DNA of 64,000 bases from Flavobacterium sp. Sd200 (GCF_009826935.1 NZ_WUMN01000007.1:124001-188000); one strand, 5' to 3'. Shown: positions 35,583 to 44,072, counted from the first letter of the stretch. The notes: generated from the letters alone by a model not told the origin. Numbers and translations are program-made.

Positions 35583-35600
35583 TTTGCAATATATTGCAAA
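35583..35600. promoter_or_regulatory. 18-bp perfect palindrome, candidate DeoR operator
   Basis: TTTGCAATATATTGCAAA is a perfect palindrome. It lies between the divergent DeoR and nucleotidase genes and overlaps the TTTG -33 box of the nucleotidase promoter. Related half-sites (ATATTGCAAAAA near 35562) lie beside it. Confidence 0.6.
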
Positions 35601-35607
35601 TGTTTTA

Positions 35608-35615
35608 TAACTTTG
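35608..35615 (+). promoter_or_regulatory. -7 promoter box (nucleotidase)
   Basis: TAACTTTG, 21 nt after the TTTG at 35583-35586 and 19 nt ahead of the nucleotidase ATG: a well-formed Bacteroidota promoter. Confidence 0.7.
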
Positions 35616-35634
35616 TCGCAAAATTAAGCAAATT

Positions 35635-36237
35635 ATGGAAACCGGACGCAAGACAATAGCAATAGACATGGACGGTGTTATTGCTGATGTAGAGAAACAC
35701 TACATCGATTGGTATGAAAGAGATTACGGTGTGGTATTAGACAGAAAGTCTATGGAAGGCTTTATGGAGCATGATGCTACCCCTGTAAAAGGTGCCATTG
35801 GCAAATTTTTGGTTACCCCGGGCTTTTTTCGAACAGTTCCCGTAATGGAAGGAGCTGTTGAGGCGGTTAAAGACCTTATGAAAGATTATGATGTTTATAT
35901 TGTATCGGCAGCTATGGAATTCCCATTGTCTTTATACGAAAAACATCAGTGGCTGGCAGAACATTTTCCGTTTATAAGCTGGAAAAACATTATTTTTTGC
36001 GGAGACAAAAGCGTTATTGATACCGACTTTTTAATTGACGACCATTGCAAAAATCTTGATTTTTGTAAAGGAAAACCGTTAATGTTTACAGCTTTTCATA
36101 ACGTTAACCACACGCACCATCAAAGGGTGAACAACTGGAAAGAGGTTCCTGCACTTGTGCGCGATCTGACGCAGCTGCGCAAAAAAGTGCACAATGTGGC
36201 CATACCTGCCGTGCCGGAAAACAGAGCGCGTTGGTAA
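35635..36237 (+). CDS. 5'(3')-deoxyribonucleotidase-like HAD phosphatase
   Basis: A 200-residue HAD-family protein of the NT5C type. The nucleophile motif is AIDMDGVIADVE (about 9-20), the second motif is VSAAME and the acidic motif is FLIDDHCKN. The probable role is dephosphorylation of deoxynucleoside monophosphates, but the substrate is not proven. It is divergent from a DeoR-type repressor whose family often controls nucleoside catabolism, and the operator-like palindrome between them overlaps its promoter. Confidence 0.82.
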   Translation: METGRKTIAIDMDGVIADVEKHYIDWYERDYGVVLDRKSMEGFMEHDATPVKGAIGKFLVTPGFFRTVPVMEGAVEAVKDLMKDYDVYIVSAAMEFPLSLYEKHQWLAEHFPFISWKNIIFCGDKSVIDTDFLIDDHCKNLDFCKGKPLMFTAFHNVNHTHHQRVNNWKEVPALVRDLTQLRKKVHNVAIPAVPENRARW

Positions 36238-36348
36238 ACCTGTGAGTATACCTTATGACTTACAACTTATATAAAATAAGTTAAGTTATTTGCCTGTTAT
36301 TTTGTGGTTATAAGTATTTACTTAAATTTGGTAAAAATAACCATCAAA

Positions 36349-37086
36349 ATGAAAGAGCAGTTTAAAAAGTTCTTAAACGAAGAGCAGGATCCTAAGGCTA
36401 TAGAGAAAATTTCTGCAAAGCTTAGCGACCTGTTGATGAAAAATGAAGAGGTGGGCTACATTGGTGTACAAAAAAAGCCTGCCCTTACTGTTTTTCCTGA
36501 TAGTATAGTGCTTACCAACAAGCGCATCATTATATGCAAGCCTAAAAATTTGGGGTTATCTATGGATTTTACTGATTATCCATGGAGCCTCATTAGTGCT
36601 GCTTTTGTAAAAGAGAATATCTTAGGATCTGAGTTTTCTTTTACTACCAATACAGATCTTACCATCTCTATAGATTACATCCCTAAAATACAGGCCCGCA
36701 AAATTTATACTTTTGCCAAAGAGCAATTAGAGCTTTTAAAAGAAGCCATTGCAGCACCTGTTTTTACAGCAAGTCCTGAGCCTGCTCCAGTGCAATATAC
36801 AGAAGAACCTGTTGACGAGATTGAAGAGGTAGAAACAGAAGAAGTTACTGATTTTGCAGAAATTATAAACCACAGTCTTCATGTACCTGAGCCTGAGCCA
36901 CAACCGGAACCTGTTACTGCAACTCCTGTTGCCGAAGAAAAACAGGAAACTAAAACCGGACTTGCAGCCCTAAGCAAAGAAGAGCTTTTTGAGAAGCTGC
37001 AAAACTATAAAAAGCTTTTAGATAACGGACTGATACTACAGGGCGAATATGATGCCTACAAGAAGGAAATACTGGCTTATTTATAG
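36349..37086 (+). CDS. Bacterial PH-domain and SHOCT-domain protein
   Basis: A 245-residue cytosolic protein with three parts: a PH-like beta domain (about 45-130, PALTVFPDSIVLTNKRIIIC, then FTDYPWSLISAAFVKENI), an acidic Pro/Glu-rich linker (about 140-205), and a C-terminal SHOCT helix pair (LSKEELFEKLQNYKKLLDNG). Both domains are common membrane- or oligomer-associated modules of unknown role. The ATG at 36349 is chosen because a TAAATTTG box lies just upstream (near 36323). Confidence 0.78.
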   Translation: MKEQFKKFLNEEQDPKAIEKISAKLSDLLMKNEEVGYIGVQKKPALTVFPDSIVLTNKRIIICKPKNLGLSMDFTDYPWSLISAAFVKENILGSEFSFTTNTDLTISIDYIPKIQARKIYTFAKEQLELLKEAIAAPVFTASPEPAPVQYTEEPVDEIEEVETEEVTDFAEIINHSLHVPEPEPQPEPVTATPVAEEKQETKTGLAALSKEELFEKLQNYKKLLDNGLILQGEYDAYKKEILAYL

Positions 37087-37139
37087 TGTTATTTTATTTG
37101 AAATGTTTGTTTAATAGTAACTTTTAATGCTTAAATGCC

Positions 37140-37571
37140 ATGAGTAAAGATATTGAAGAACTTATACCGCACCGTGCTCCTTTTTTATTTGTAGATGAAA
37201 TAACATCCTTTACAACAGATGAAATAACGGCGGTGTACACGTTTCATAAAACAGAAGTAATGCTAAAAGGCAATTTTCCCGGGTTTAACTTTGTACCGGG
37301 AACTATTCTTATAGAATCTATGGCGCAGGCAGGCGGTGCCGGTGTTCGCCTTTTGGGTGTAACCGATGGTATTTTTGCACTGGTGCAAATAGAATCGGCT
37401 CAGTTTTTTAAAGGGCTTAGTTTTGGTGAAACTATTACATATGTTATTAAAAATATACGTCTAAGCGAAAAAATAATTAAACAATCCGGTAAGGGTTATG
37501 CTGCTGACGGAGTTGTTTTTGAAGCTTCGTGGATGTCTATAAAAATAGATGAAAAACAAATGGCCCGATAG
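37140..37571 (+). CDS. FabZ-like hotdog protein with altered active site
   Basis: A 143-residue single hotdog-fold protein of the beta-hydroxyacyl-ACP dehydratase type (IPHRAPFLFVDEI near 8-20, FVPGTILIESMAQAGG near 51-66). In FabZ the catalytic His lies in GHFPG; here the codon is AAT, giving G-N-F-P-G at about 44-48. The partner Glu in IESMAQ is kept. The protein is therefore probably not a normal dehydratase, though acyl-thioester binding remains likely. It is followed 5 nt later by a crotonase-family gene. Confidence 0.82.
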   Translation: MSKDIEELIPHRAPFLFVDEITSFTTDEITAVYTFHKTEVMLKGNFPGFNFVPGTILIESMAQAGGAGVRLLGVTDGIFALVQIESAQFFKGLSFGETITYVIKNIRLSEKIIKQSGKGYAADGVVFEASWMSIKIDEKQMAR

Positions 37572-37576
37572 TAAGT

Positions 37577-38329
37577 ATGGAAGCATTTGTAACATCAGCT
37601 ATTAATAATGGCGTGGGCACCATAACTTTTTTTCATCCGCAGGGCAACTCCATGCCATCAGCCCAGTTAGCTAAACTTACGGAACAAATACAAAGCCTGG
37701 GTAATGATGATGCCGTAAACGTTATTGTTTTAAAGAGCGAAGGCGACCGTACTTTTTGCGCCGGGGCATCATTTGAAGAACTTACATCTATAAAAGACTT
37801 TGAAGCCGGCAAAGCGTTCTTTTCCGGTTTTGCCAACGTTATAAATGCCATGCGCAAAAGCCCTAAGCTAATCATAGCACGTGTTCAGGGTAGGGCAGTG
37901 GGCGGGGGTGTAGGTATTGCCGCTGCGGCTGACTATACTTTTGCTACAACCGCCGCGCAGATAAAACTAAGCGAACTGACCATAGGCATAGGTCCGTTTG
38001 TTATTAGTCCTGCCGTAGAACGCAAAATTGGTACATCGGCATTTATGGAACTTTCTGTAAATGCTTCCGAGCTTTATACTGCTCAATGGGCACAGCAAAA
38101 AGGCCTGTATGCACAGGTGTTTGACAGTATTGCCGATATGGATACAGCTATTGAAACACTTGCTCATAAATTATCGTTATACAATCCTGAGGCTATGCGA
38201 TTGCTTAAACAAATTGCCTGGGAAAACACACAACATTGGGATACACTCTTAGCTGAAAGGGCAGCCATGAGTGGCAAGCTTGTATTGTCTGACTTTACGG
38301 TTAATGCCCTTGAGGCATTCAGGAAATAG
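37577..38329 (+). CDS. Enoyl-CoA hydratase/isomerase family protein
   Basis: A 250-residue crotonase-fold protein. The oxyanion-hole blocks FCAGASFEEL and GRAVGGGVGIAAAADY are present, and SELTIGIGP carries a Glu at a catalytic position. The exact reaction (hydration, isomerisation or lyase) cannot be told. It lies 5 nt after the FabZ-like gene, so the two hotdog/crotonase proteins may act on a common acyl thioester. Confidence 0.85.
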   Translation: MEAFVTSAINNGVGTITFFHPQGNSMPSAQLAKLTEQIQSLGNDDAVNVIVLKSEGDRTFCAGASFEELTSIKDFEAGKAFFSGFANVINAMRKSPKLIIARVQGRAVGGGVGIAAAADYTFATTAAQIKLSELTIGIGPFVISPAVERKIGTSAFMELSVNASELYTAQWAQQKGLYAQVFDSIADMDTAIETLAHKLSLYNPEAMRLLKQIAWENTQHWDTLLAERAAMSGKLVLSDFTVNALEAFRK

Positions 38330-38440
38330 TTGATGGTTGTTAGTTGATGGGATCTTCACCCATGCTGTAATAACAGTAACTGGTAAATCTATAAATTTAT
38401 AACAGGCATAGGTCTTCGAACAACCAACAACCATTAACCA
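38330..38440. repeat. TTGATGGTTGTT-type inverted repeat
   Basis: TTGATGGTTGTTAGTTGATGG at the crotonase stop is mirrored by CAACCAACAACCATTAACC at 38420-38438. It fills the gap between the convergent crotonase and DUF4407 genes and may act as a terminator in place of a classical one. Confidence 0.5.
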
Positions 38441-38445
38441 AAAAA

Positions 38446-39546
38446 CTACATAACATTCTTCTGCTTTTCGCTAAAATGGTCTGCCTGTAGTTCTAAAAGT
38501 TCAATAGCTTTCTTTTTCTTGTAATTGTATAGCTCCTTATCCTGCCTGATCTCTGCATATACATCGTCATAAATGCCTGCATCGGTAGTGCGCATCAGTT
38601 CACGCTGATGATTGTTTTGGGCAAGATTTACTTTAACGGCTGCCTCGCTGTCTTCTATCTTAAAGTCATATTCTCCTTTTGGTGAAAGCAATTTGGCAAT
38701 AATAGGGGAAGTTTCGATAGCCAAAAACAGCAGCATAATAAACAGTGATGGCAAAAACGGCAATTTATTAAGCGCATTGATGCGAGCCATAAGTCCATCG
38801 AAACCGTCAATAACGGGTTGGGTGTCGCTTACTTTTTTATCAAGGTCAGTTTGCAGGGTTTTGGCCTGTTTTTCGTTTTCGGCAATCTTGGCGTTGTTAG
38901 TTTTGCGTAATTCTTCCAGTTCTTTAAGTGCAGCATCGTGCTTTATGCGCTTTTCTGCATATACCGGGCCCTTGCCCATTTTCAGGGTGCCTTTGGTTCC
39001 TTCAGCTTCAGTAATATAAGTGGCATACAGGTCGTTTACCTCTTTTTCCTTTTTAGATATCTGAGATTTCAAGCTGTCAGTTTGCGCCTTATTCTTATCT
39101 ATATCGCCCTTATAAAAGTCTGCTACCTGCTTTTTATTGGCAATAGCCATATTGTTCTTTTCCTTAAGTAATACCGCATTTATTTCTTTTTCAAAGATCT
39201 TTATCTCTAAAGGTTTAGAAATTACTATAGCAATAATCACAGCAAGTACTATGCGGGGTGTGGCTTGTAGCAGTTCCTGCCCAAAGCGGTCGCGCTTGCG
39301 AATGGTTGAGACAATAAACCTATCCAGGTTAAAGATTAGTAACCCCCATACAAACCCGAAAAATGCCGCTGTGTACACATTGTCGAAAACAGTATAAAGC
39401 GCATAAGAAGAAGCTATCCAGGCAAGCAGGGCGGTAAAAAAAACAGTGGCGCCAATACCGGCATATTTGTTTTGTTCTCCATTAGAACAGCTGTAGATAA
39501 TGGTTTTATCTGCCCCGGAACAGGTAATAAAAAATTGTTTCAGCAT
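38446..39546 (-). CDS. DUF4407 membrane protein
   Basis: A 366-residue protein: N-terminal MLKQFFITCSGADKTII, two paired transmembrane segments (about 32-85), the FNLDRFIVSTIRKRD loop typical of DUF4407, a further membrane segment near 97-112, a long charged coiled coil (about 130-250), and a last membrane segment (about 258-280) before a charged tail. Its function is unknown; the shape suggests a periplasmic or cytosolic coiled coil held between membrane anchors. It is monocistronic. Confidence 0.88.
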   Translation of the reverse strand: MLKQFFITCSGADKTIIYSCSNGEQNKYAGIGATVFFTALLAWIASSYALYTVFDNVYTAAFFGFVWGLLIFNLDRFIVSTIRKRDRFGQELLQATPRIVLAVIIAIVISKPLEIKIFEKEINAVLLKEKNNMAIANKKQVADFYKGDIDKNKAQTDSLKSQISKKEKEVNDLYATYITEAEGTKGTLKMGKGPVYAEKRIKHDAALKELEELRKTNNAKIAENEKQAKTLQTDLDKKVSDTQPVIDGFDGLMARINALNKLPFLPSLFIMLLFLAIETSPIIAKLLSPKGEYDFKIEDSEAAVKVNLAQNNHQRELMRTTDAGIYDDVYAEIRQDKELYNYKKKKAIELLELQADHFSEKQKNVM

Positions 39547-39864
39547 AATAATTCGTTTTTGATGTGATGATGTTTAACATGTTTTGCAACAGTCAGATGA
39601 TTTTAATGATGGTGCTTTTTGTTATGCCTTGATTAGGGGCAGCACCCTGCAAATGTAACGCAAATTTTAATGCAATGTTGTTAAACCACTGTACTACATG
39701 TTTTTTAGCGACGAATTATTTTGGTTCTCCTTATTTGTTGACGACTCAATTAGAAAAAAATGTTGTAATTATTTCTTCAATGCGCTTATGTTTGAGGCGT
39801 GGCAAAATACAGTAAACAAAAAAATCCGCCACGTTGGGCGGAAATTTAACAACTAACTCAGCAG
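39547..39864. other. 318-bp gap with no gene recognised
   Basis: Apart from the terminator of the M56 gene (39817-39848) I see only AT-rich sequence and presumably the DUF4407 promoter region, without a clear TAnnTTTG box. Confidence 0.6.
39817..39848 (-). terminator. Rho-independent terminator of the M56 gene
   Basis: On the minus strand AAATTTCCGCCC pairs with GGCGGATTTTTTT across AACGT, about 17 nt after the M56 stop. Confidence 0.85.
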
Positions 39865-41985
39865 TTATTTTTGGTCTTCTACAAGTATGGGCATTACGTA
39901 GCTGCAACGCACTGCCTTATTTTCCACTGTGGCAGGGCTCCACTTTTTACTTTTTTTAAGCACTTTTGCAACGGCATCTTTTAAATCTACACCGTCAGGT
40001 TGGCGCAATATCTCAACGGTGCTAATAGTGCCGTCTTTCTCTACAATAAAAGAGGCATATACCTTTGCACTCTTCTCTTTAAAATCAGAAGGGGTTTTTA
40101 GTTTGTCTTTTACATAAGAGTAAAAAGCGGTAGCACCTCCCGGATATTCTGGTTCTTTTTCTACTTCACCCGCGCTATAGATTTTATTTTCCTGATATAC
40201 TTTAGGCTCTTTAAACAAAGCTTTTTTTGCCTCCATTTGCTGCTTTCTTTTTTCTAAGGCTTCGTGGCGCTCTTCTAAACGAGCGCTTTTATTTTTATGG
40301 ATAGAGTCTTTTCGTGTATCAAGTCCCTTTTTTTTAGCTAAAAGCTCCTGACGTTTTTGATCCATCGCAGCACGTTTTTTCTCTATTTCTGCTCGGCGTT
40401 GTTCAAGTTCGGGGTTATCTTTTACAGTGTCTCTTTGTGCACTAAGCGCATTTCTTTTAGCAATCATTTTTTCCCTTTCAGCCATAGCTCTATCTCTTTC
40501 GGCCATTGCTACGACTCTTCTGGTTTCTGCCATTTTTTGCTCTTTGGTTTTTTTGACAGTATCTGCAGTCACATGAGTTACTTTACTTTCGGGAGTTGGA
40601 TTGGGCGACTGTGCAGCGGCCGGATCTGAATAGATTCCTATAGAAACAACATAGGTTGAATGTTTATATTTTTTATGAGCGTCTTTTACATTCGTATCAT
40701 AATAATTGTTGGTATAAAGCATGTATTGCGATAGTGCCTGTTTTCCTGTAACAGCATCTGTAAATGCCGGAGAAGAGGTATAAACAGCAAAATCTTCCGG
40801 TTTATAGCTGTTAAGCTTACTGTTATCTACGTGTTCATTATCTATAGCAACACTGTATGTTTTTTTATCTTTGAGCGATTCAAATAATTTGTCCGATAAT
40901 GCTCTTTTCTCTGCAGGCTTAGGCACCGGTGCAAGATATTTGTCTTTTTCAGCTTCTGTTAACTGCTCATAAGGCTTATTTATTATTTTGTCTTTTCCAT
41001 CGTGAATAACAACATGAACACCTGCATAATAGCTGTCTCTCACCGGGTCTTTTTCTCCGTGTTTTATTGCGTTTTGTTCGGGTAAGGCAATTGCTTCTAT
41101 CGGATTAACAATAACGGTTTGTGCTACAACTTCTATGCAAAGGGCATAAAGAAGCCCTGCTATTAAAGGCAATGCGGCAAGCTTAAGCACGGTGGCTTTG
41201 GCTTTAGGTGTGGCTTTTGTCATCATTTTAAAACGTTTTTTGGTTACACTAAAATTCAGGCTGCTTGCCAATATATAATTTGTGGCAGGTACAGCTTTTT
41301 GCAGTAGCAGTTTTTGATAAAAAGTTATATTATGGCTGTGGTTAATCACGCTTTCATCAGCCAGAAACTCGTGGTTGAGCTGTATTGCTTTTTTATAGAT
41401 ATACAGCAGCGGATTAAACCAGAAAATGGTTTTAAGCACTTCTATAAACAATATGTCTATAGTGTGTTTTTGCCTAACGTGTGTAAGTTCGTGTGTGTAT
41501 AATTCGTTTTCAATACTGTTGCGCTCAAACTCTTCTTTGTTGACGAAAATGTAATTTAAAAAAGTGTGCGGAATCACGCAGTCGTCCACCAGTATCAATG
41601 AGGCATTTTCGTGAACAACTGAGCTGTTTTGCCTGATCTGCTTGTTAAAATGCCTGATGTTGTTGAAAAACCTTATACACAAAATCAGGGTTATCATGCC
41701 ATAAACAGAACAGAGTACAGGCATAGTGTAATCTATAGGTTCTTCGTTTTTTGCTGTCGCTGCAATCAGGTTAATGTTTTCCTGTAACGGCACGGGTGGT
41801 GCAACATTTGTAACAACCTCTTTGTATATCGTAAAGCTTAAAAAAGGAATCACTAACGATATTATTAGCGAAGCGAGTAGGTAGAAGCGGTTAAAATGGT
41901 GCATTTTTTCGCGCTCCAGAAACAGTTTGTACACAGCTAAAAAAGCCAGCATACTTATTGATGATTTGATAATAAAATCGGTCAT
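39865..41985 (-). CDS. BlaR1-like M56 metallopeptidase with TonB C-terminal domain
   Basis: A 706-residue fusion. The N-terminal ~290 residues are an M56 (BlaR1/MecR1) membrane protease with four or so membrane segments, the zinc site HELTH (in YTHELTHVRQKHT) and NHEFLADESV. A periplasmic region follows, including a long Lys/Arg/Glu-rich helix (about 490-600). The C-terminal ~90 residues are a TonB-C/energy-transducer domain (YPGGATAFYSYVKDKL, TVEILRQPDGVDL). It pairs with the BlaI-type repressor it overlaps by 4 nt, presumably inactivating it by proteolysis after sensing envelope stress. Confidence 0.9.
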   Translation of the reverse strand: MTDFIIKSSISMLAFLAVYKLFLEREKMHHFNRFYLLASLIISLVIPFLSFTIYKEVVTNVAPPVPLQENINLIAATAKNEEPIDYTMPVLCSVYGMITLILCIRFFNNIRHFNKQIRQNSSVVHENASLILVDDCVIPHTFLNYIFVNKEEFERNSIENELYTHELTHVRQKHTIDILFIEVLKTIFWFNPLLYIYKKAIQLNHEFLADESVINHSHNITFYQKLLLQKAVPATNYILASSLNFSVTKKRFKMMTKATPKAKATVLKLAALPLIAGLLYALCIEVVAQTVIVNPIEAIALPEQNAIKHGEKDPVRDSYYAGVHVVIHDGKDKIINKPYEQLTEAEKDKYLAPVPKPAEKRALSDKLFESLKDKKTYSVAIDNEHVDNSKLNSYKPEDFAVYTSSPAFTDAVTGKQALSQYMLYTNNYYDTNVKDAHKKYKHSTYVVSIGIYSDPAAAQSPNPTPESKVTHVTADTVKKTKEQKMAETRRVVAMAERDRAMAEREKMIAKRNALSAQRDTVKDNPELEQRRAEIEKKRAAMDQKRQELLAKKKGLDTRKDSIHKNKSARLEERHEALEKRKQQMEAKKALFKEPKVYQENKIYSAGEVEKEPEYPGGATAFYSYVKDKLKTPSDFKEKSAKVYASFIVEKDGTISTVEILRQPDGVDLKDAVAKVLKKSKKWSPATVENKAVRCSYVMPILVEDQK

Positions 41986-42353
41986 TGTTTCTTTTTTTGA
42001 ATTTCCGAGTCGATAATTTTCCTGAGTTCTTCAAGTTCTGCAGCGGTCATATCGGTCTCTTTAGTAAAGAAAGAGGCAAATTGAGAAGCTGAGTTATTAA
42101 AGAAACTTTTAATCATTCCGTTTACCTGTTTGGCAAAGTAATCGGATTTAGGTACCATTGGATAGTATTCCCTAACCTTTCCATATTCGGTATAGCCCAC
42201 AAAGCCTTTATCAGCCATGCGTTTTAGCATTGTTGCCACTGTGGTGGCTGCGGGTTTAGGTTCGGGAAAAGCTTCCAGTAAATCTTTCATAAATGCTTTT
42301 TCTGCTTTCCACAAAAACTGCATTAATTGTTCTTCGGTTTTAGTTAACTGCAT
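41982..42353 (-). CDS. BlaI/MecI/CopY family repressor
   Basis: A 123-residue winged-helix repressor (TKTEEQLMQFLWKAEKAFMK, TTVATMLKRMADKGFV, then YYPMV) of the BlaI family, which dimerises on TACAnnTGTA-type dyads. It overlaps the M56 protease gene by 4 nt. Three dyads of exactly this type precede it, so autoregulation is strongly suggested. The -7 box TAAGTTTG ends 7 nt before the ATG, implying an almost leaderless mRNA. Confidence 0.93.
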   Translation of the reverse strand: MQLTKTEEQLMQFLWKAEKAFMKDLLEAFPEPKPAATTVATMLKRMADKGFVGYTEYGKVREYYPMVPKSDYFAKQVNGMIKSFFNNSASQFASFFTKETDMTAAELEELRKIIDSEIQKKKQ

Positions 42354-42355
42354 AT

Positions 42356-42409
42356 TCTACAAACTTAGATTTAATTCTACAATTATAGATTTGTTTCTAC
42401 AAATGTAGA
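42356..42409 (-). promoter_or_regulatory. Triple BlaI-type operator with embedded promoter
   Basis: Three dyads, TCTACAAACTTAGA (42356-42369), TCTACAATTATAGA (42376-42389) and TCTACAAATGTAGA (42396-42409), follow each other at exactly 20-bp spacing. The last is the best match to CTACA-N2-TGTAG. The minus-strand -7 box TAAGTTTG (42360-42367) lies inside the first dyad, so repressor binding would block RNA polymerase. Confidence 0.85.
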
Positions 42410-42439
42410 ATAAAAAATTACACCACAAAATTTATTAAC

Positions 42440-42469
42440 AAAAAAATCCGCCATTTAGTGTGGCGGATT
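42440..42469 (-). terminator. Rho-independent terminator of the dipeptidase gene
   Basis: On the minus strand ATCCGCCAC pairs imperfectly with GGCGGAT and runs into T7; it lies 70 nt beyond the dipeptidase stop. Confidence 0.75.
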
Positions 42470-42483
42470 CTTCTTGATTGACT

Positions 42484-42541
42484 ATAATGGTTCTTGGTTG
42501 ATAGTTTATGGTTCTTGGAAGCTTCACTCAACCAACAACTT
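42484..42541. repeat. GGTTCTTGGTTGA-type inverted repeat
   Basis: TTCTTGGTTGATAG and TTCTTGGAAG on the left are mirrored by CTCAACCAACAAC at the right. It is related in wording to the repeats at 15907 and 38330. Confidence 0.4.
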
Positions 42542-43928
42542 ATTTAGCTAATTCAGTAAAATGCTTATAAAACAACGGTATGGTTTCGATTCCTTTAATA
42601 TAGTTAAAGATGCCAAAGTGCTCATTAGGACTATGGATGGCATCGCTATCAAGGCCAAAACCCATCATGATGGTTTTGCTTTTAAGCTCTTTTTCAAACA
42701 ATGCAACAATTGGAATACTGCCTCCGGAACGTACCGGAATTGGCCTGATGCCAAAGCTTTCTTCATAAGCCTTTGCTGCCGCCTGATAGCCAAGGCTGTC
42801 TATAGGTGTAACATAAGCCTGCCCGCCATGGTGTGGGGTAACTTTCACTTTTACACCTTTAGGGGCAATGTTTGTAAAATGCTTAGTGAACAGTTCGGTT
42901 ATTTCGTTCCAATCCTGTGCAGGTACTAAACGCATGCTTATTTTAGCATAAGCTTTACTGGCAATAACTGTTTTAGCGCCTTCGCCTGTATAACCTCCCC
43001 AAATACCGTTCACATCGAGCGTTGGGCGAATCGAGTTGCGCTCGTTAGTGGTATATCCTGTTTCTCCATATACATCCTCTATGTCAAGTGCTTTTTTATA
43101 AGCATCAATAGAAAAAGGTGCTTTAGCCATTTCATCACGCTCTTCGCGGCTAAGCTCTTCTACTTTATCATAAAATCCGGGAATGGTAATATGGTTGTTT
43201 TCATCGTGCAGTTGGGCTATCATTTTAGCCAGTATATTTATAGGGTTTGCCACGGCACCGCCGTAAAGCCCGCTGTGCAGGTCGCGGTTTGGCCCCGTAA
43301 CTTCTACCTCTACATAGCTAAGTCCGCGCAAACCTGTAGTAATAGACGGCTGGGTGTTAGATATCATCCCCGTGTCCGAAATTAAAATAACATCACACTT
43401 TAGTTTTTCTTGGTTGCGTTCTACAAACCACGCAAGGCTTGGTGATCCTACTTCTTCCTCACCCTCTATCATAAACTTAACGTTGCAGGGCAGGTTGTTG
43501 TTTTGCACCATATATTCAAGTGCTTTTACATGCATGTACATCTGGCCTTTATCGTCGCAGGCACCACGGGCAAAGATTGCTCCTTCAGGGTGAAGTTCGG
43601 TTTTTTTAATAACAGGCTCAAATGGTGGAGAAGTCCATAGATCTATTGGATCGGCAGGTTGTACGTCATAATGGCCATACACGAGTACTGTTGGCAGGTT
43701 TTTATCGATAGTTTTTTCGGCATATACAATAGGGTAGCCTGGGGTTTCGCAAATTTCAACAAGATCGGCTCCTGCTTTTTCAAGGCTTGCCTTAACGGCA
43801 TCTGCAGTGTTAAATATATCCTGAGAGTAGGCACTGTCGGCACTAACCGACGGTATTTTAAGTAATTCTATAAGTTCGTTTATAAATCGGTCCTTGTGCT
43901 GCCCGACATAGCTTTTTATGTTATCCAT
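42540..43928 (-). CDS. M20 family dipeptidase
   Basis: A 462-residue zinc peptidase of the M20 (CNDP-like) family. Metal-binding blocks VLVYGHYDVQP, RGACDDKGQ and the catalytic-Glu stretch EGEEEVGSPS are intact, and the lid domain (TVEVTGPNRDLHSGLYGG region) is present. It lacks a signal peptide, so it is cytosolic and probably cleaves dipeptides. It is a single gene. Confidence 0.92.
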   Translation of the reverse strand: MDNIKSYVGQHKDRFINELIELLKIPSVSADSAYSQDIFNTADAVKASLEKAGADLVEICETPGYPIVYAEKTIDKNLPTVLVYGHYDVQPADPIDLWTSPPFEPVIKKTELHPEGAIFARGACDDKGQMYMHVKALEYMVQNNNLPCNVKFMIEGEEEVGSPSLAWFVERNQEKLKCDVILISDTGMISNTQPSITTGLRGLSYVEVEVTGPNRDLHSGLYGGAVANPINILAKMIAQLHDENNHITIPGFYDKVEELSREERDEMAKAPFSIDAYKKALDIEDVYGETGYTTNERNSIRPTLDVNGIWGGYTGEGAKTVIASKAYAKISMRLVPAQDWNEITELFTKHFTNIAPKGVKVKVTPHHGGQAYVTPIDSLGYQAAAKAYEESFGIRPIPVRSGGSIPIVALFEKELKSKTIMMGFGLDSDAIHSPNEHFGIFNYIKGIETIPLFYKHFTELAK

Positions 43929-44021
43929 TATAAATTAGTGATATACGATTGAACTTCAAAAATACGAAAAAATAAAATGTAAAATATTTTACATTTTGCT
44001 TTGAATATTGCAAAACTGTTG

Positions 44022-44029
44022 TACATTTG
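44022..44029 (+). promoter_or_regulatory. Promoter of tRNA-Leu
   Basis: A TACATTTG -7 box is preceded by TTTG at 44000-44003 with 18 nt between, close to the Bacteroidota optimum; the tRNA starts 44 nt downstream. Confidence 0.75.
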
Positions 44030-44072
44030 CACCCGTAATAATGAAACACATATCAGTTGCATTATCTACCCT

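Noticed and set aside
35526..35669. Longer 296-residue DeoR reading
   Set aside because: The added 48 residues run through the palindrome and the promoter of the divergent gene and are unlike the family's N terminus.
40357..40629. Plus-strand Phe/Ser-rich 90-residue frame within the M56 gene
   Set aside because: Antisense of the Lys/Arg/Glu-rich helix segment; explained by codon composition.
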